Positions 19,735 to 29,065 are shown, numbered from the stretch's first letter. The stretch is DNA of 64,000 nucleotides from an uncultured Atopobiaceae bacterium (GCA_944320385.1 CALUHH010000005.1:1-64000), one strand, 5' to 3'. Numbers and translations: made by a program. The notes: a model not told the origin generated them from the sequence alone.

Positions 19735-20622
19735 ATGACATTTCTCACGGTTGCTGAAGCCGCGCGGCTCTGGGGCGTCTCCGAGCGTACGGTACGCAAC
19801 TACTGTGCCGATGGCCGCATCCCAGGCGCCGAGCTTATTGGAAAGACGTGGGCCATCCCGGAGGGCGCCGAACGTCCGGGCCGCAGGCCGCGAACGCAGA
19901 CGAAGCCGCGCGCGCTTCTCGACGCGCTGCGCGAGGAGAAAACCGCCGGAACATCCGGGGGCATCTACCATCACGTCCAGGTTGAGTTTGCCTACAACTC
20001 CAACCACATCGAGGGGAGCCGACTCACGCACGAGCAGACCCGGCTCATCTTCGAGACCAGCACGATCAGCGTCGCGGCTACGGTGCGCGTGGACGACATC
20101 CTGGAGACCGCAAACCACTTCCGGTGCGTCGACACGATCATCGACTCCGCCAACCGGCACCTGACTGAGCGCCTCATCAAGGGCCTGCACGCCCAGCTCA
20201 AGCAGGGAACAACCGACAGCCGCAAGGGCTGGTTCGCGGTCGGCGACTACAAGCGCCTTCCCAACGAGGTGGGCGGACGCGAGACGGCGGACCCCGAGGA
20301 GGTCGCGGGCCGCATGGCGGAGCTCATTGAGAAGTACGAGGCTCTGCCGATAAGGACGCTCGAGGACGTGGTCGCGTTCCACGCCGAGTTCGAGGCCATC
20401 CATCCCTTCCAGGACGGGAATGGCCGCGTGGGCAGGCTCGTCATGTTCAAGGAGTGCCTGCGCAACGACATCACGCCCTTCATCATCACGGACGAGGTAA
20501 AGCTGTTCTACTATCGCGGGGTCTCGCAGTGGGGCCGGGAGCGGGGCTACCTTCTCGACACGTGTCTCGCGGCTCAGGACGCCTTTGCCGAGCTGCTCAG
20601 GCACTTCCGCATCGAGGGGTAG
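19735..20622 (+). CDS. Fic-domain protein with N-terminal helix-turn-helix
   Basis: A 295-residue fusion. Residues 1-40 form an excisionase/MerR-like helix-turn-helix (TVAEAARLWGVSERTVRNYCADGRIPGA). A Fic AMP-transferase domain follows, with the active-site loop HPFQDGNGRVGR from His223. The inhibitory motif S-x3-E-G is at Ser89-Gly94 (SNHIEG), before the catalytic domain, as in class II Fic proteins, so activity should be self-inhibited. ATG at 19735 is chosen because GGAGG lies 6 nt upstream; the ATG at 19729 abuts it. Targets unknown. Confidence 0.9.
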   Translation: MTFLTVAEAARLWGVSERTVRNYCADGRIPGAELIGKTWAIPEGAERPGRRPRTQTKPRALLDALREEKTAGTSGGIYHHVQVEFAYNSNHIEGSRLTHEQTRLIFETSTISVAATVRVDDILETANHFRCVDTIIDSANRHLTERLIKGLHAQLKQGTTDSRKGWFAVGDYKRLPNEVGGRETADPEEVAGRMAELIEKYEALPIRTLEDVVAFHAEFEAIHPFQDGNGRVGRLVMFKECLRNDITPFIITDEVKLFYYRGVSQWGRERGYLLDTCLAAQDAFAELLRHFRIEG

Positions 20623-20746
20623 GAACCTTGCTGTGGTAACGCCCTCGTTGACATTTGACGCGAGACGTCAACCAGCGCTCCTTTGATTCCACTCTTGCTC
20701 GACCGCATACTTGAGTTGGCAGACGGTCACACGTCGAAGGGGCATC

Positions 20747-21949
20747 ATGGACGCATCCATCAACATCGGGCGCACAATCTCGCGGGAACGCCGTGGCAGG
20801 GGCGTCACGCAGGAGGCACTCGCTGCCCACCTCGGCGTATCGAAGGCCGCAGTGAGCAAATGGGAGCTCGGGCAGAGCCTGCCGGACGTGAGCCTGCTGC
20901 CGCGCATCGCCGCGTACTTCTCGCTCACCCTGGACGAGCTCTTCGACTGGCGCGACGAGCTCACCCAGGAGGAGTCCGCCGCTCTCTACGCCGAGGTCTA
21001 CGCTCTGAGCGAGAAGGACCTCGCCACGGCGCACGAGCGGCTGCGCGCGCTCGCGGCGGAGCACTGCTCGGACGCGAATCTGCTGCTCATGCTGGCGTCG
21101 CTCCTCACGGTGTGGGCGGGTGGTATGGCAACGCCGTTCGCGTCGGCGGGCGAGAGAAACGACGCGACCGACGCTGACGCGCTTGTCGACGAGGCGCTTG
21201 CCTTGATCGACCGCGTGCTCGAGGTGGCAACGGACCCGTCGACCCTCTACCTCGCGCAGCAGCAGAAGGCCACGACGCTCTTCCAGGCGGGACGCCTCGA
21301 GGAGGCGGCGGCGCTGCTGGAGCCGCTGGTGCACCGACAGGACGCGGGCGCCCCTACGATGCTTTTGGCCTCTGCCTACCGCAAGCTCGGTCGTGACGGC
21401 GAGGCCCTCGAGCTCCTGCAGGCCGAGCTCCTGCGCGCGGCGAGCTTCGTGCTCTCGTCGCTCATGCAGGAGGCGGGCATGCGTGACGACGCCACGTTCG
21501 CACTCGCGGCAGGTGGCGCCGCCAAGGCGGTCTTCGAGGCGCTCGACATGGGCGCGGTGAGCCCGTTCTTCTCGGTGACGATGTCCCTCGAGGTCGCGGA
21601 GACCCTGCGTCGCGCAGGTGAGAAGGACGGGGCGCTCGAGGCGCTTGCGCATGCGGTCGATGCCCTGGCGGCGATCCCGGCGAATCCGAACCCGTCATCC
21701 TCCCCGCTCTGGGACCGCATGGCCGACCGCCTCGACCCCTCCCGCGCCGGCGAGGCCTGGGCCAAGCACAAGGAGCGCCAGGCAAACGAGGCCGCCGCGC
21801 TCATGCGCCGCGCGCTCGTCGAGGAGGTCACGTCCCCCGAGTGGCGCGAGCTCGCGGGCGACGACCCGCGCTACCAGGGGATCGTCGCAGCGCTAAAGCG
21901 GCTACTAGCGTATACGGACCCTGCGGCGACGGACCAACGCGATCGCTGA
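20747..21949 (+). CDS. XRE-family regulator with tetratricopeptide-like repeats
   Basis: A 400-residue protein. Residues 5-60 are a Cro/CI helix-turn-helix (RGVTQEALAAHLGVSKAAVSKWELGQSLPDVSLLPRIAAYF). The remainder is all-helical with TPR-like pairs (for example AGRLEEAAALLEPLV and LGRDGEALELLQAEL). This resembles peptide-responsive or stress regulators with TPR sensor domains, but no ligand can be assigned. ATG at 20747 has AAGGGG upstream. Lone gene following Fic. Confidence 0.85.
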   Translation: MDASINIGRTISRERRGRGVTQEALAAHLGVSKAAVSKWELGQSLPDVSLLPRIAAYFSLTLDELFDWRDELTQEESAALYAEVYALSEKDLATAHERLRALAAEHCSDANLLLMLASLLTVWAGGMATPFASAGERNDATDADALVDEALALIDRVLEVATDPSTLYLAQQQKATTLFQAGRLEEAAALLEPLVHRQDAGAPTMLLASAYRKLGRDGEALELLQAELLRAASFVLSSLMQEAGMRDDATFALAAGGAAKAVFEALDMGAVSPFFSVTMSLEVAETLRRAGEKDGALEALAHAVDALAAIPANPNPSSSPLWDRMADRLDPSRAGEAWAKHKERQANEAAALMRRALVEEVTSPEWRELAGDDPRYQGIVAALKRLLAYTDPAATDQRDR

Positions 21950-21967
21950 CCTCAGTTCGGGCAGTAA

Positions 21968-22043
21968 TTCAATCGCCATGTTTCTGCGGACAAAACTGGT
22001 CGTCTGAGGAGGCCATTTTGTCCGGAGAAATAGGGCGATTGAA
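21968..22043. repeat. Inverted-repeat element with CTGCGGACAAAA arms
   Basis: The left arm (21968-21995) reads TTCAATCGCCATGTTTCTGCGGACAAAA and the right arm (22016-22043) TTTTGTCCGGAGAAATAGGGCGATTGAA; they pair with a few mismatches around a 20-bp loop. A second copy lies at 30323-30390 and a related fragment at 26753-26795. It separates two convergent genes. Confidence 0.75.
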
Positions 22044-22080
22044 CGGTGCCGCAAAGTTGGCAAGAGGCTCGTGACGGAAA

Positions 22081-24666
22081 TCAGTCCGCGCGGAGCGCGT
22101 CGAGCAGCGGAACGTCCCGCAGCCGGTGCATCGCGTACACGCAGCTGGCGAGAAGGACGAGCGCAACCAGCACCACCGCCCCCGCCACGTGCGCCCAGGG
22201 AACGACGAGGCCCAGGCTCCGCACGCTGATGCCGCCCCGCACGTAGAGCCAGACGTCAAACGCGAGCGCCACGGCAAGACCGAGCGCAAGGCCACACGCC
22301 GCCGTCCGCGCGCACTCGTACGCGAGCATCCGCCGCAGCGCCCGCTCCCCCCATCCCACGGAGCGCAGCACGGCAAAGTCGTGCGAGCGCAGCAGCACGC
22401 TCGCGGCGGAGGCGTTGAAGGCGCTCGCCAGGCCGACCGCGGCGGCGACGATGCCGACGCCCGAGAGCAGAACCTCCAGCGCCGCGTAGAGCACCCGGGC
22501 CTGATGCGCCTCAGCCCGCTCGTCCACGGCCCCGTCCAAGGCGGCGAGCGCGGGATCCTCCTCGAGCAGACGCTCGACGTCCTCAGCGGCGCGCACCGAG
22601 TCCTCCGCCGTGGCGTAGAGCGTGACGAAGCCGTACCCAACGAGATCCCGGTCAACGTCCGCGACGGTGGACGCCGATGCGAGCACCGTGGGAAGCACGC
22701 TCTCAAGCTCGCCACGCGTGAGCCAGAACCACCCCGGCACACCGTCGAGAAGCCCCACGACCTCCCACGACACGCCCGCCCCGACGACGGAGAGCCTCGT
22801 GCCGAGAAGCGCCTCGGAAAAAGGCCGCTCCCCCGCGCGGTCCGCGTCGGTCACCTCGTTCACGACGATGCAACCTCCCGGATCCGCCGCGGCGCCCACC
22901 CCCTCGCACAGACGCGCCCACGTGGCGTCGTCGACGTAGAGGACCGTGCCAAAGACGTTGCCGTCGGGACGCCAGAGCTCCTCGTCGGCCCACTCTACCA
23001 CCGCACTGTCGTCAAGGTTCAGAGAGACCTGCGTCTTTGACACGAATCCCGCATCGTTAATGCCGTCCTGTGCCCGCAGCCGCTCGAGCAGCGCCGGCAG
23101 ATAGACAAGCTCGCTCTTGGCCCCCAGCGCAGCCGCAGCTCCCTCGGAGCTCACCTTCGCGCTCACATCCGCAGGCGTCCCCTCGAAGATGTTCCCTCCC
23201 TGGTAGGTCGCCAGGACGCCGCCGCCCACCAGAAGCGTCACGGACAGCGCGAGCGCAGCCACCGTTGCCCCTCCGCGCGCCCTTCCCGAACGGCGAAATC
23301 GCCGGGCGAGAAGAACGGGAACCTCGCGGCTCGTCGGTGGGGAGAGGGTCCACCGCGAGTTCTGCAGGCGCGCTCTGTGCGCCGAAGCTGTCCGAGCGCC
23401 GGGCCCTCTCCCCACCGACGAGCCCAGGTTGGCTTCTACCCCGCGCATGGCTTCGACGGCGGGCAGACGGCTCGCACGGAGCGCGGGTGCAAGCGCACCG
23501 GCAAGTACGGCGATCACGGATACGCCCGCAGCAACGAGAAGCGCAGCGGGCTCCACACTCAACGCAATCGGCAGCCCGCCCGTCACCAGTGTCGTGCCGT
23601 CCGCGGCGAGCCACAGCGCCGCAGCATCCAAGGCTACGCCGAGCACAAGCCCCGCAAGGACTCCAACGGCGCAGAGCAGCGCCGCCTCCGCGAGAACGAC
23701 GCGCACGAGCTGGCGGCGGGACGCCCCCGCAGAGGAGAGCAGGCCGAACTGGCGCACGCGCTCCGCGACCGAGACGCGGAAGGCGCCCGATATGAGCGTG
23801 ACGGTCACGAGGCACGCCAGGGCAGAGGCGCACGCGCCAATAAACCCGACGCTCATGTCAAAGCCGCGACTGTTTCCCAGGCTCAGATACTCCAAGAGAG
23901 CGTTGTGATAGGAGGAGTACCCGCCGTGCTCGCAGATGCCCTCCGTCATCTGGTCGAGTTCGTCTACGCCAAGGTCGGGCGCCGCCCACGCAAAGATCAG
24001 CGGCTCCGGCCCAAAGCCCGGCTCGTCCGGGCAGACGTAGGCCACGTCCGAGTCACCGTCGACGATGCCTACGACGGTCAGGGCCCGCGGCTCGCCCACA
24101 TCCACGAGCTCCTCGGCTAGCTGCGCGACGCCCTTCTCGTCAAGCTCATAGCTCGGGGGGTATTCGTAAGCCGAAATGCCGCCCGACGTCCGTTGGCGAC
24201 GCCCGAGCGAGAGCTCGACCGTCGAGCCCACGGGCCACGTCTTCGCCCGGTGCGAGGGCACCGCGATCTCGCCCGGCGCCTCCGGCCAGCGGCCGTCCGC
24301 AAGAGGCGGCTCCACGACGAGGTCCTTCTCGCCCGTCAGCGTGGTCACGACGTTGAGCAGCGGCGCCTCTGCATCTCCCGTGAGCGCAGCGCCGAGGTCT
24401 CGTCGCACGGCGAGAGGGCCGCCGAGCACGTCCTCGACGCGGGCGAGCTGATCCTCGCCGATCTGCGAGAAGCTCACCTGCCAGGCGCCCTCGGACGCCC
24501 CCTCGCTCGCGACGAGCGAGGCGCGCAGACTCCCAACCAGCACCAGCACGAAGGTGAGCAGCGCGCACGCGAGCGCCACGCCCGCCGCGGTCACGACCGT
24601 GCGCGTGCGGTTGGCGGCGAGCGAGCGAATGGCGTAGCGCGTGAAGACGCTGAGCTGGATGGACAT
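22081..24666 (-). CDS. FtsX-like ABC transporter permease (MacB/lipoprotein-export type)
   Basis: An 861-residue permease with eight predicted transmembrane helices: one near residues 20-45, three around 270-420, one near 475-500 and three in the last 200 residues. Two large extracytoplasmic domains follow helices one and five, a duplicated FtsX arrangement. Such permeases normally work with a LolD/MacB-like ATPase, yet none is beside it. The ATG at 24666 has GAGGGG upstream; a GTG two codons earlier is possible. Possible roles are peptide-antibiotic resistance or lipoprotein transport. Confidence 0.85.
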   Translation of the reverse strand: MSIQLSVFTRYAIRSLAANRTRTVVTAAGVALACALLTFVLVLVGSLRASLVASEGASEGAWQVSFSQIGEDQLARVEDVLGGPLAVRRDLGAALTGDAEAPLLNVVTTLTGEKDLVVEPPLADGRWPEAPGEIAVPSHRAKTWPVGSTVELSLGRRQRTSGGISAYEYPPSYELDEKGVAQLAEELVDVGEPRALTVVGIVDGDSDVAYVCPDEPGFGPEPLIFAWAAPDLGVDELDQMTEGICEHGGYSSYHNALLEYLSLGNSRGFDMSVGFIGACASALACLVTVTLISGAFRVSVAERVRQFGLLSSAGASRRQLVRVVLAEAALLCAVGVLAGLVLGVALDAAALWLAADGTTLVTGGLPIALSVEPAALLVAAGVSVIAVLAGALAPALRASRLPAVEAMRGVEANLGSSVGRGPGARTASAHRARLQNSRWTLSPPTSREVPVLLARRFRRSGRARGGATVAALALSVTLLVGGGVLATYQGGNIFEGTPADVSAKVSSEGAAAALGAKSELVYLPALLERLRAQDGINDAGFVSKTQVSLNLDDSAVVEWADEELWRPDGNVFGTVLYVDDATWARLCEGVGAAADPGGCIVVNEVTDADRAGERPFSEALLGTRLSVVGAGVSWEVVGLLDGVPGWFWLTRGELESVLPTVLASASTVADVDRDLVGYGFVTLYATAEDSVRAAEDVERLLEEDPALAALDGAVDERAEAHQARVLYAALEVLLSGVGIVAAAVGLASAFNASAASVLLRSHDFAVLRSVGWGERALRRMLAYECARTAACGLALGLAVALAFDVWLYVRGGISVRSLGLVVPWAHVAGAVVLVALVLLASCVYAMHRLRDVPLLDALRAD

Positions 24667-24707
24667 GGGCACCCCTCATACCATCTTGCAGCACGAGAAG
24701 GACCGGC

Positions 24708-24763
24708 ACCAGTGACACATCCGTCACACGGCGACCTGCCCATATAACAAATCGGTCACTGGT
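24708..24763. promoter_or_regulatory. Inverted repeat in a divergent promoter region
   Basis: ACCAGTGAC (24708-24716) and GTCACTGGT (24755-24763) are perfect 9-bp inverted copies 38 bp apart, enclosing the AT-rich CATATAACAAAT. They lie between the divergent FtsX permease gene and the four-gene ABC operon. A shared regulator site is possible. Confidence 0.4.
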
Positions 24764-24814
24764 CTCGCGCGCGGGAGGCGCATACGCTCGAGACAACGGA
24801 ATGGGAGGTGGCGC

Positions 24815-25705
24815 ATGGCACGGAGGGCTTCATCCACGGGACGTCACGCGAGGCGCAGGGCGAGGGGCCACGGCATCTTCCGCATGCAGCTCGCACGGGC
24901 CGCGCATTCCCGGATGGCCCGCTACGCCTTCCTCTTCATGCTGCTGGTGGTGGCCGCCTCCTTTGCCCAGACGCTCGCCTCCTTCTGGGGGCACGACGCG
25001 GGCGAGCTCCCCTCCGCTGCCGTGGGCTGGGCGGGAAACGCGGACTATCTCAGCGTGGCGCCCTGGGCGGTGCTCGTCTTCTTCCTGCTCTTCATCGTCT
25101 CGTCCTCGGCCTTCGCCGACACGCTCTACCTTGACGTGCGATGCCGTGCGGCAGGCTGCGTGGCAACGAGGACGACCACCGCCCGCTACGTCTGGGCGAC
25201 AGCGGGTGCGGCGGCGCTCGCCGCCTTTGTCGTCGTGCTCGTGCCGCTGCTCGTCTCGCAGGCGCTGGCGCTTCTCGTCTTTCCCGTGAGCGCGCCCGAC
25301 GGCTTTGTCACGAGCTTCAACGACGCCGCCTCCATGCCGGACGTCTTTGGCACCGGTTCGATGGAGCTCCCGCTCTGGGACCTTCGGTGGTCGCACCCCT
25401 ACCTCTATAACCTAATCTTCATCTGCTACGACGCCCTCTGGGCGGCTATCATGGCGGCTGCGTCCGTGGCCGTCTCGCTCTACACGAGGAAGAGCCGCCT
25501 GGTGGTGCTCGGCGCGCCGACGCTCGTCTACCTGCTCTCCCTGTTTGTGCTGCCGAGGTGGGCCTCGCTCTCGAGCTACCTCTACCCCAGCGCCACGTCC
25601 GAGGGCTCGCTCGCCTTCATGGCGTGCGCGCCCGTTGCGGTGGCGCTTGTGGTGGCGGCCGCCATAGCGTGGGCTCTCGCGCGCGGAAGGGACGTGCTGC
25701 TATGA
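24815..25705 (+). CDS. Polytopic membrane protein, probable ABC permease subunit
   Basis: A 296-residue membrane protein with six predicted helices after a very basic N-terminus (MARRASSTGRHARRRARG). Not matched to a named family, but its place before a second membrane protein and an ATPase indicates an ABC-2-like permease component. GGGAGG lies 6 nt before the ATG. Its stop overlaps the next start (ATGA, 25702-25705). Confidence 0.7.
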   Translation: MARRASSTGRHARRRARGHGIFRMQLARAAHSRMARYAFLFMLLVVAASFAQTLASFWGHDAGELPSAAVGWAGNADYLSVAPWAVLVFFLLFIVSSSAFADTLYLDVRCRAAGCVATRTTTARYVWATAGAAALAAFVVVLVPLLVSQALALLVFPVSAPDGFVTSFNDAASMPDVFGTGSMELPLWDLRWSHPYLYNLIFICYDALWAAIMAAASVAVSLYTRKSRLVVLGAPTLVYLLSLFVLPRWASLSSYLYPSATSEGSLAFMACAPVAVALVVAAAIAWALARGRDVLL

Positions 25706-27306
25706 GCTCCCTGGCCAATACCCTGCGCCTGCGCGTGCTCGACCGGCGCTGTCGCCGGGCACTCGTCATCGTGCTCGCTCTGCGCGCCTGGCAGTGGTTC
25801 GCGCGGCCCATCGACTTTTGGAACCATGTCCCGGGCACGAGCGGGGCGCTCTATGGCTACATGTGGGTGACGGACGCCAACTACGCCGCGCTCCTCCTCG
25901 TGCCGCTCCTCGTCTACGCGTGCGCGGGCTGCCTCGAGGGCCTGCTCGACGCGCACCGTCTCGTGCGGACGCGCTCGCGCGGCTGGGCGGCGGTGGACTT
26001 CCTCGGCATCGCCGCGGGCAAGGCGCTCACGCTCTCCGCAGTCGTGCTTGCGAGCGGGCTCGTCGTCGCCCTGCCGCAGGTCCCCGCCGAGGCGCTGACG
26101 CCGCAGCTCGTGCTCGCGTTTCTCGGCATCCTCGCGCGCCAGGCGCTCTTCTTCCTCGTGTGCGCCGCGCTCATGCTCGCCGCGTATGCGCCCACCTCGC
26201 TCGTGCCGGCCGCTGCTGTTGCGGCGCTCGCCTACGGCGCGGTCGGCTACCTCCTCCAGGGACGGCTCCTGAACGACACCCCGCTCGACCGCTGGGGATG
26301 GCTCTGCGCGATGCCACCCCGCAACGTGCCGGACGCCGTCGATACGCTCGCCTGCATGGCAAAGTACGCCGTCGCGATCGTCGCGCTCGCGGGGGTGGCG
26401 GCGCTCGCGCTGCGTCGGCGCGACGTGCTCGGCGAGGGTAGCGGGTCAGGCGAGAAGGACGCGCGCGGCGAGAGGCGCCATGTCCTCTGGCTCCCCCTGC
26501 GCCGCCGCTACCTGGGGCGCGTTTGCGCCTGCATGGGCGCCGCGGCCATCGTGGCCTTCCTCCTGTCACGCGGCAACCCCGCCTACGCCCTCGCGCGCCT
26601 TCACGCCGGTGCGATCTTTCTCCCCAACGACCTAGGCATCGACCTCTTTGGCACGGTCGGCGCCCTCCTGCCCCCGCTCGCCCTCGCCTGGCTCCTCGCC
26701 GGCTTCCTCACCGCCGACCTCACCCACGCCCCCCTCCTCTGGCCCCGTCTGTCAATTGGGGGCGTGTTATTTCGTGCAGACAAAATGGGACAGGTTTGCG
26801 GAGCGCGCACACCAAGGCGCTGCAACGCGCGGACCCGCTGGGCGCTGATAAGAACCGGCCAGCTCGCACTTCTTTCCGGGGCGTACGGCGCCCTCGCGCC
26901 AACGGTCGCGGCGGCGGCGTGCCTTCCGGGCTCCGGTGATGCCCTCGAAGACGTCGCCGCTGCGCTCGCGCAGGCCCTGCCGTTCTCCGTAATCGCGTCC
27001 GTGCTGCTCGTCCTTCTCGTCAACCTGCTCGCGCTGCGCCTGGACGCCGTCATCGCCTGGGCCGTCGTGGCCGTAACGCACGCGACGAGCCTCGTGGCCT
27101 GCGTCTTTCTCCCCGAGAGCGCCGTCGCCGCTCTCACGCCGTGGTTGCCGAGCGCCGCCGCCACGGCCGCCTTCCACGCCGCACCCATCGGCGCGAGCGC
27201 GCCCCTCTCGCTCTCCTACCTGCTGCTGCTCGTCCTTCTCGCCGGCGCGCTCGTCGTCCGCGAGGCGCGCCGGCTCGACGTCCTCGGAGGTGACCGCCAT
27301 GACTGA
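25702..27306 (+). CDS. Large polytopic membrane protein, probable ABC permease subunit
   Basis: A 534-residue protein with about twelve hydrophobic segments in two halves. The start is fixed by the 4-bp ATGA overlap with the previous gene; longer frames are spurious. At about residues 351-380 the coding sequence looks foreign: RLSIGGVLFRADKMGQVCGARTPRR is encoded by DNA resembling the intergenic repeats (TGTCAATTGGGG, then GCAGACAAAATGG). It lies between two membrane segments and keeps the frame, so the gene appears to have absorbed a repeat fragment. Confidence 0.72.
   Translation: MSSLANTLRLRVLDRRCRRALVIVLALRAWQWFARPIDFWNHVPGTSGALYGYMWVTDANYAALLLVPLLVYACAGCLEGLLDAHRLVRTRSRGWAAVDFLGIAAGKALTLSAVVLASGLVVALPQVPAEALTPQLVLAFLGILARQALFFLVCAALMLAAYAPTSLVPAAAVAALAYGAVGYLLQGRLLNDTPLDRWGWLCAMPPRNVPDAVDTLACMAKYAVAIVALAGVAALALRRRDVLGEGSGSGEKDARGERRHVLWLPLRRRYLGRVCACMGAAAIVAFLLSRGNPAYALARLHAGAIFLPNDLGIDLFGTVGALLPPLALAWLLAGFLTADLTHAPLLWPRLSIGGVLFRADKMGQVCGARTPRRCNARTRWALIRTGQLALLSGAYGALAPTVAAAACLPGSGDALEDVAAALAQALPFSVIASVLLVLLVNLLALRLDAVIAWAVVAVTHATSLVACVFLPESAVAALTPWLPSAAATAAFHAAPIGASAPLSLSYLLLLVLLAGALVVREARRLDVLGGDRHD
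26753..26795. repeat. Repeat-derived fragment inside a coding sequence
   Basis: CTGTCAATTGGGGGCG matches the left half of the REP-like palindromes (compare 32299) and is followed by TTATTTCGTGCAGACAAAATGGG, similar to the CTGCGGACAAAA elements at 21968 and 30323. It stays in frame within the large permease gene. Confidence 0.5.
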
Positions 27307-27967
27307 CCCAACCGTCTCAATCGCCGGCACGGACAAGATCGTCATCAGCCACGCCACAAAGGTGATCCGTCGGCGCACGGTGCTCGACGACGTCTCGCTC
27401 GAGCTGCCGCGCGGGGGCATCTACGGATTCTCCGGCATCAACGGGTCCGGCAAGACGATGCTCTTCCGCGCCATCGCCGGCCTCATCCACCTCACGTCCG
27501 GCACGATCGACGTCTTTGGCCAGCGCATCGGGCGCGACGCGAGCTTCCCGACCGGGCTCGGCCTCATCCTGGAGAGCGTCGGCTTCTGGGAGGAGTACAC
27601 CGGTCTCGACAACCTGCGCCTGCTCGCGAGCATCCGCAGCGCCATCGGCGAGCGAGAGATCCGCGCCGCGCTCGAGCGCGTTGGCCTGAACCCCGACGAC
27701 GGGCGCGAGTACGGCGCCTACAGCCTGGGCATGAAGCAGCGGCTCGCGGTGGCGCAGGCCGTGATGGAGGCGCCCGAGCTCCTCGTGCTCGACGAGCCCA
27801 CCAACGCGCTCGACGTGGACGGCATCGCGCTCGTCTGCCGCATCATCCGCGAGGAGCGCGAGCGCGGCGCCACGGTGCTCCTGGCCTGCCACAACGAGCC
27901 CGACCTCGAGGCGCTCTTCGAGCGGCGCTTCCACATGGCGGACGGCCGCATCGTGCGAGAGGGGTGA
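27299..27967 (+). CDS. ABC transporter ATP-binding protein
   Basis: A 222-residue ATPase. Walker A is GINGSGKT (the usual NGxGKST ends in T-M), the signature is YSLGMKQR, Walker B is LLVLDEPTNALD, and the switch His is in LLACHNE. The YSLGMKQR form is typical of ABC-2 type exporters such as drug or bacteriocin transporters. It overlaps the permease gene by 8 bp, with GGAGGTGA as ribosome site, so the subunits are made together. Confidence 0.92.
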   Translation: MTDPTVSIAGTDKIVISHATKVIRRRTVLDDVSLELPRGGIYGFSGINGSGKTMLFRAIAGLIHLTSGTIDVFGQRIGRDASFPTGLGLILESVGFWEEYTGLDNLRLLASIRSAIGEREIRAALERVGLNPDDGREYGAYSLGMKQRLAVAQAVMEAPELLVLDEPTNALDVDGIALVCRIIREERERGATVLLACHNEPDLEALFERRFHMADGRIVREG

Positions 27968-27972
27968 TTCAC

Positions 27973-28869
27973 ATGGCGAGAAGAACGCTGAGGCTCCCGA
28001 GGCTCACGGGACGCGCCTTCGCCGTGGCGGTGGCGCTCGTGCTCGCCGCGTGCGGCGCGCTGGCGCTCGCGTTTCGCGCGAGCGTGACGGACTTCTCGGC
28101 GGACCCAGCCGCGCTCGACGCGCTGCCGTACGACGTCCGGACCGACCACGTGCTTCAGCTGGAGCTGGCGACCGAGGATGACCTCGAGGCCACCCTCGCC
28201 GAGCGCGAGGCGATGGGCGTCGCCCCGGCCGATGACGCGGCCGACGAGCTCTACCTCACGAGTGCCGCCGTGGAGAACCCCGCCGACTACGCGCCGGTGG
28301 TGGTCACGGCGACGTTTACCGGAGAGAGGAAGTACGTCTACCAGGCGTTTCGCTGCGCGTTTACGGTGACGGGCGTGGTGCGCGGCGATGATGCGGGCGA
28401 CGCCCCGGCCGTGGGCGACACGATCGACGTCTTCGAGAATCTTCGGATATCCACGCCCGATTTCAACCCCACCGGCAAGGGCCAGCAGGGCGACGAGCGC
28501 ATGGTCATGTTTGGCTACGGGGACTGCAGCGTCCCCTACCGCGAGGGACAGGAGTATTTGCTCTTCCTGGAGGAGAAGGACTACCCCGAGGGCACGCAGG
28601 GCACCGAGCCAGTCTATAGGCTCATCTGGCACCCGTACGCCGCAGCGCCCACGGACGCGCCGGAGCACCCCGAACGCGTCTGGGTGGACGAGACCCACGT
28701 CATCCACGAGGGCGTCAGCACCAACGGCAACCCCTACAGCTGGGAGGAGGAGGACGACGAGATGACCTTTGGCGAGGCGCAGCGCTACGACCGCCTCTGC
28801 TACGACGAGGAGGCGCGCGACGCCTACCTCGAAGGCGCCGCCACCATCCTCGCGAACACCCTCGGGTGA
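27973..28869 (+). CDS. Exported or membrane-anchored protein of the ABC operon
   Basis: A 298-residue protein: a basic start, then a hydrophobic segment (FAVAVALVLAACGALALAF, about 16-34) containing LAAC27, which could be a lipobox, though the residues after Cys are also hydrophobic and a plain anchor is equally likely. The extracellular part is very acidic (EEEDDEMTFGE). Not recognised. AGAGGGG lies 8 nt before the ATG; a GTG at 27964 overlapping the ATPase stop is the alternative. Last gene of the four-gene operon. Confidence 0.68.
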   Translation: MARRTLRLPRLTGRAFAVAVALVLAACGALALAFRASVTDFSADPAALDALPYDVRTDHVLQLELATEDDLEATLAEREAMGVAPADDAADELYLTSAAVENPADYAPVVVTATFTGERKYVYQAFRCAFTVTGVVRGDDAGDAPAVGDTIDVFENLRISTPDFNPTGKGQQGDERMVMFGYGDCSVPYREGQEYLLFLEEKDYPEGTQGTEPVYRLIWHPYAAAPTDAPEHPERVWVDETHVIHEGVSTNGNPYSWEEEDDEMTFGEAQRYDRLCYDEEARDAYLEGAATILANTLG

Positions 28870-28899
28870 CGGCGGCACGTTCTTCTCGCCTTCGTTGGC

Positions 28900-28991
28900 G
28901 TTGCTACATTCAAAATCATGTAGCAACTGACTCCCCGAAGGGCCTTTTGGTCGTTTGACCGCGGTTGCTACATGGTATTTCATGTAGCAAC
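28900..28991. repeat. Tandem pair of GTTGCTACAT palindromes
   Basis: GTTGCTACATTCAAAATCATGTAGCAAC (28900-28927) and GTTGCTACATGGTATTTCATGTAGCAAC (28964-28991) are two palindromes with the same 11-bp arms and different loops. A degenerate third copy is at 15126-15146. GTTCTTCTCG at 28879 is nearby. Confidence 0.75.
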
Positions 28992-29065
28992 GAGAGGCCA
29001 TTATCGAAAGCGTTCACCCCAACGCGGGGGGCATGCGCTACGGCAGGGGCGACGAAGGAGGAGCC

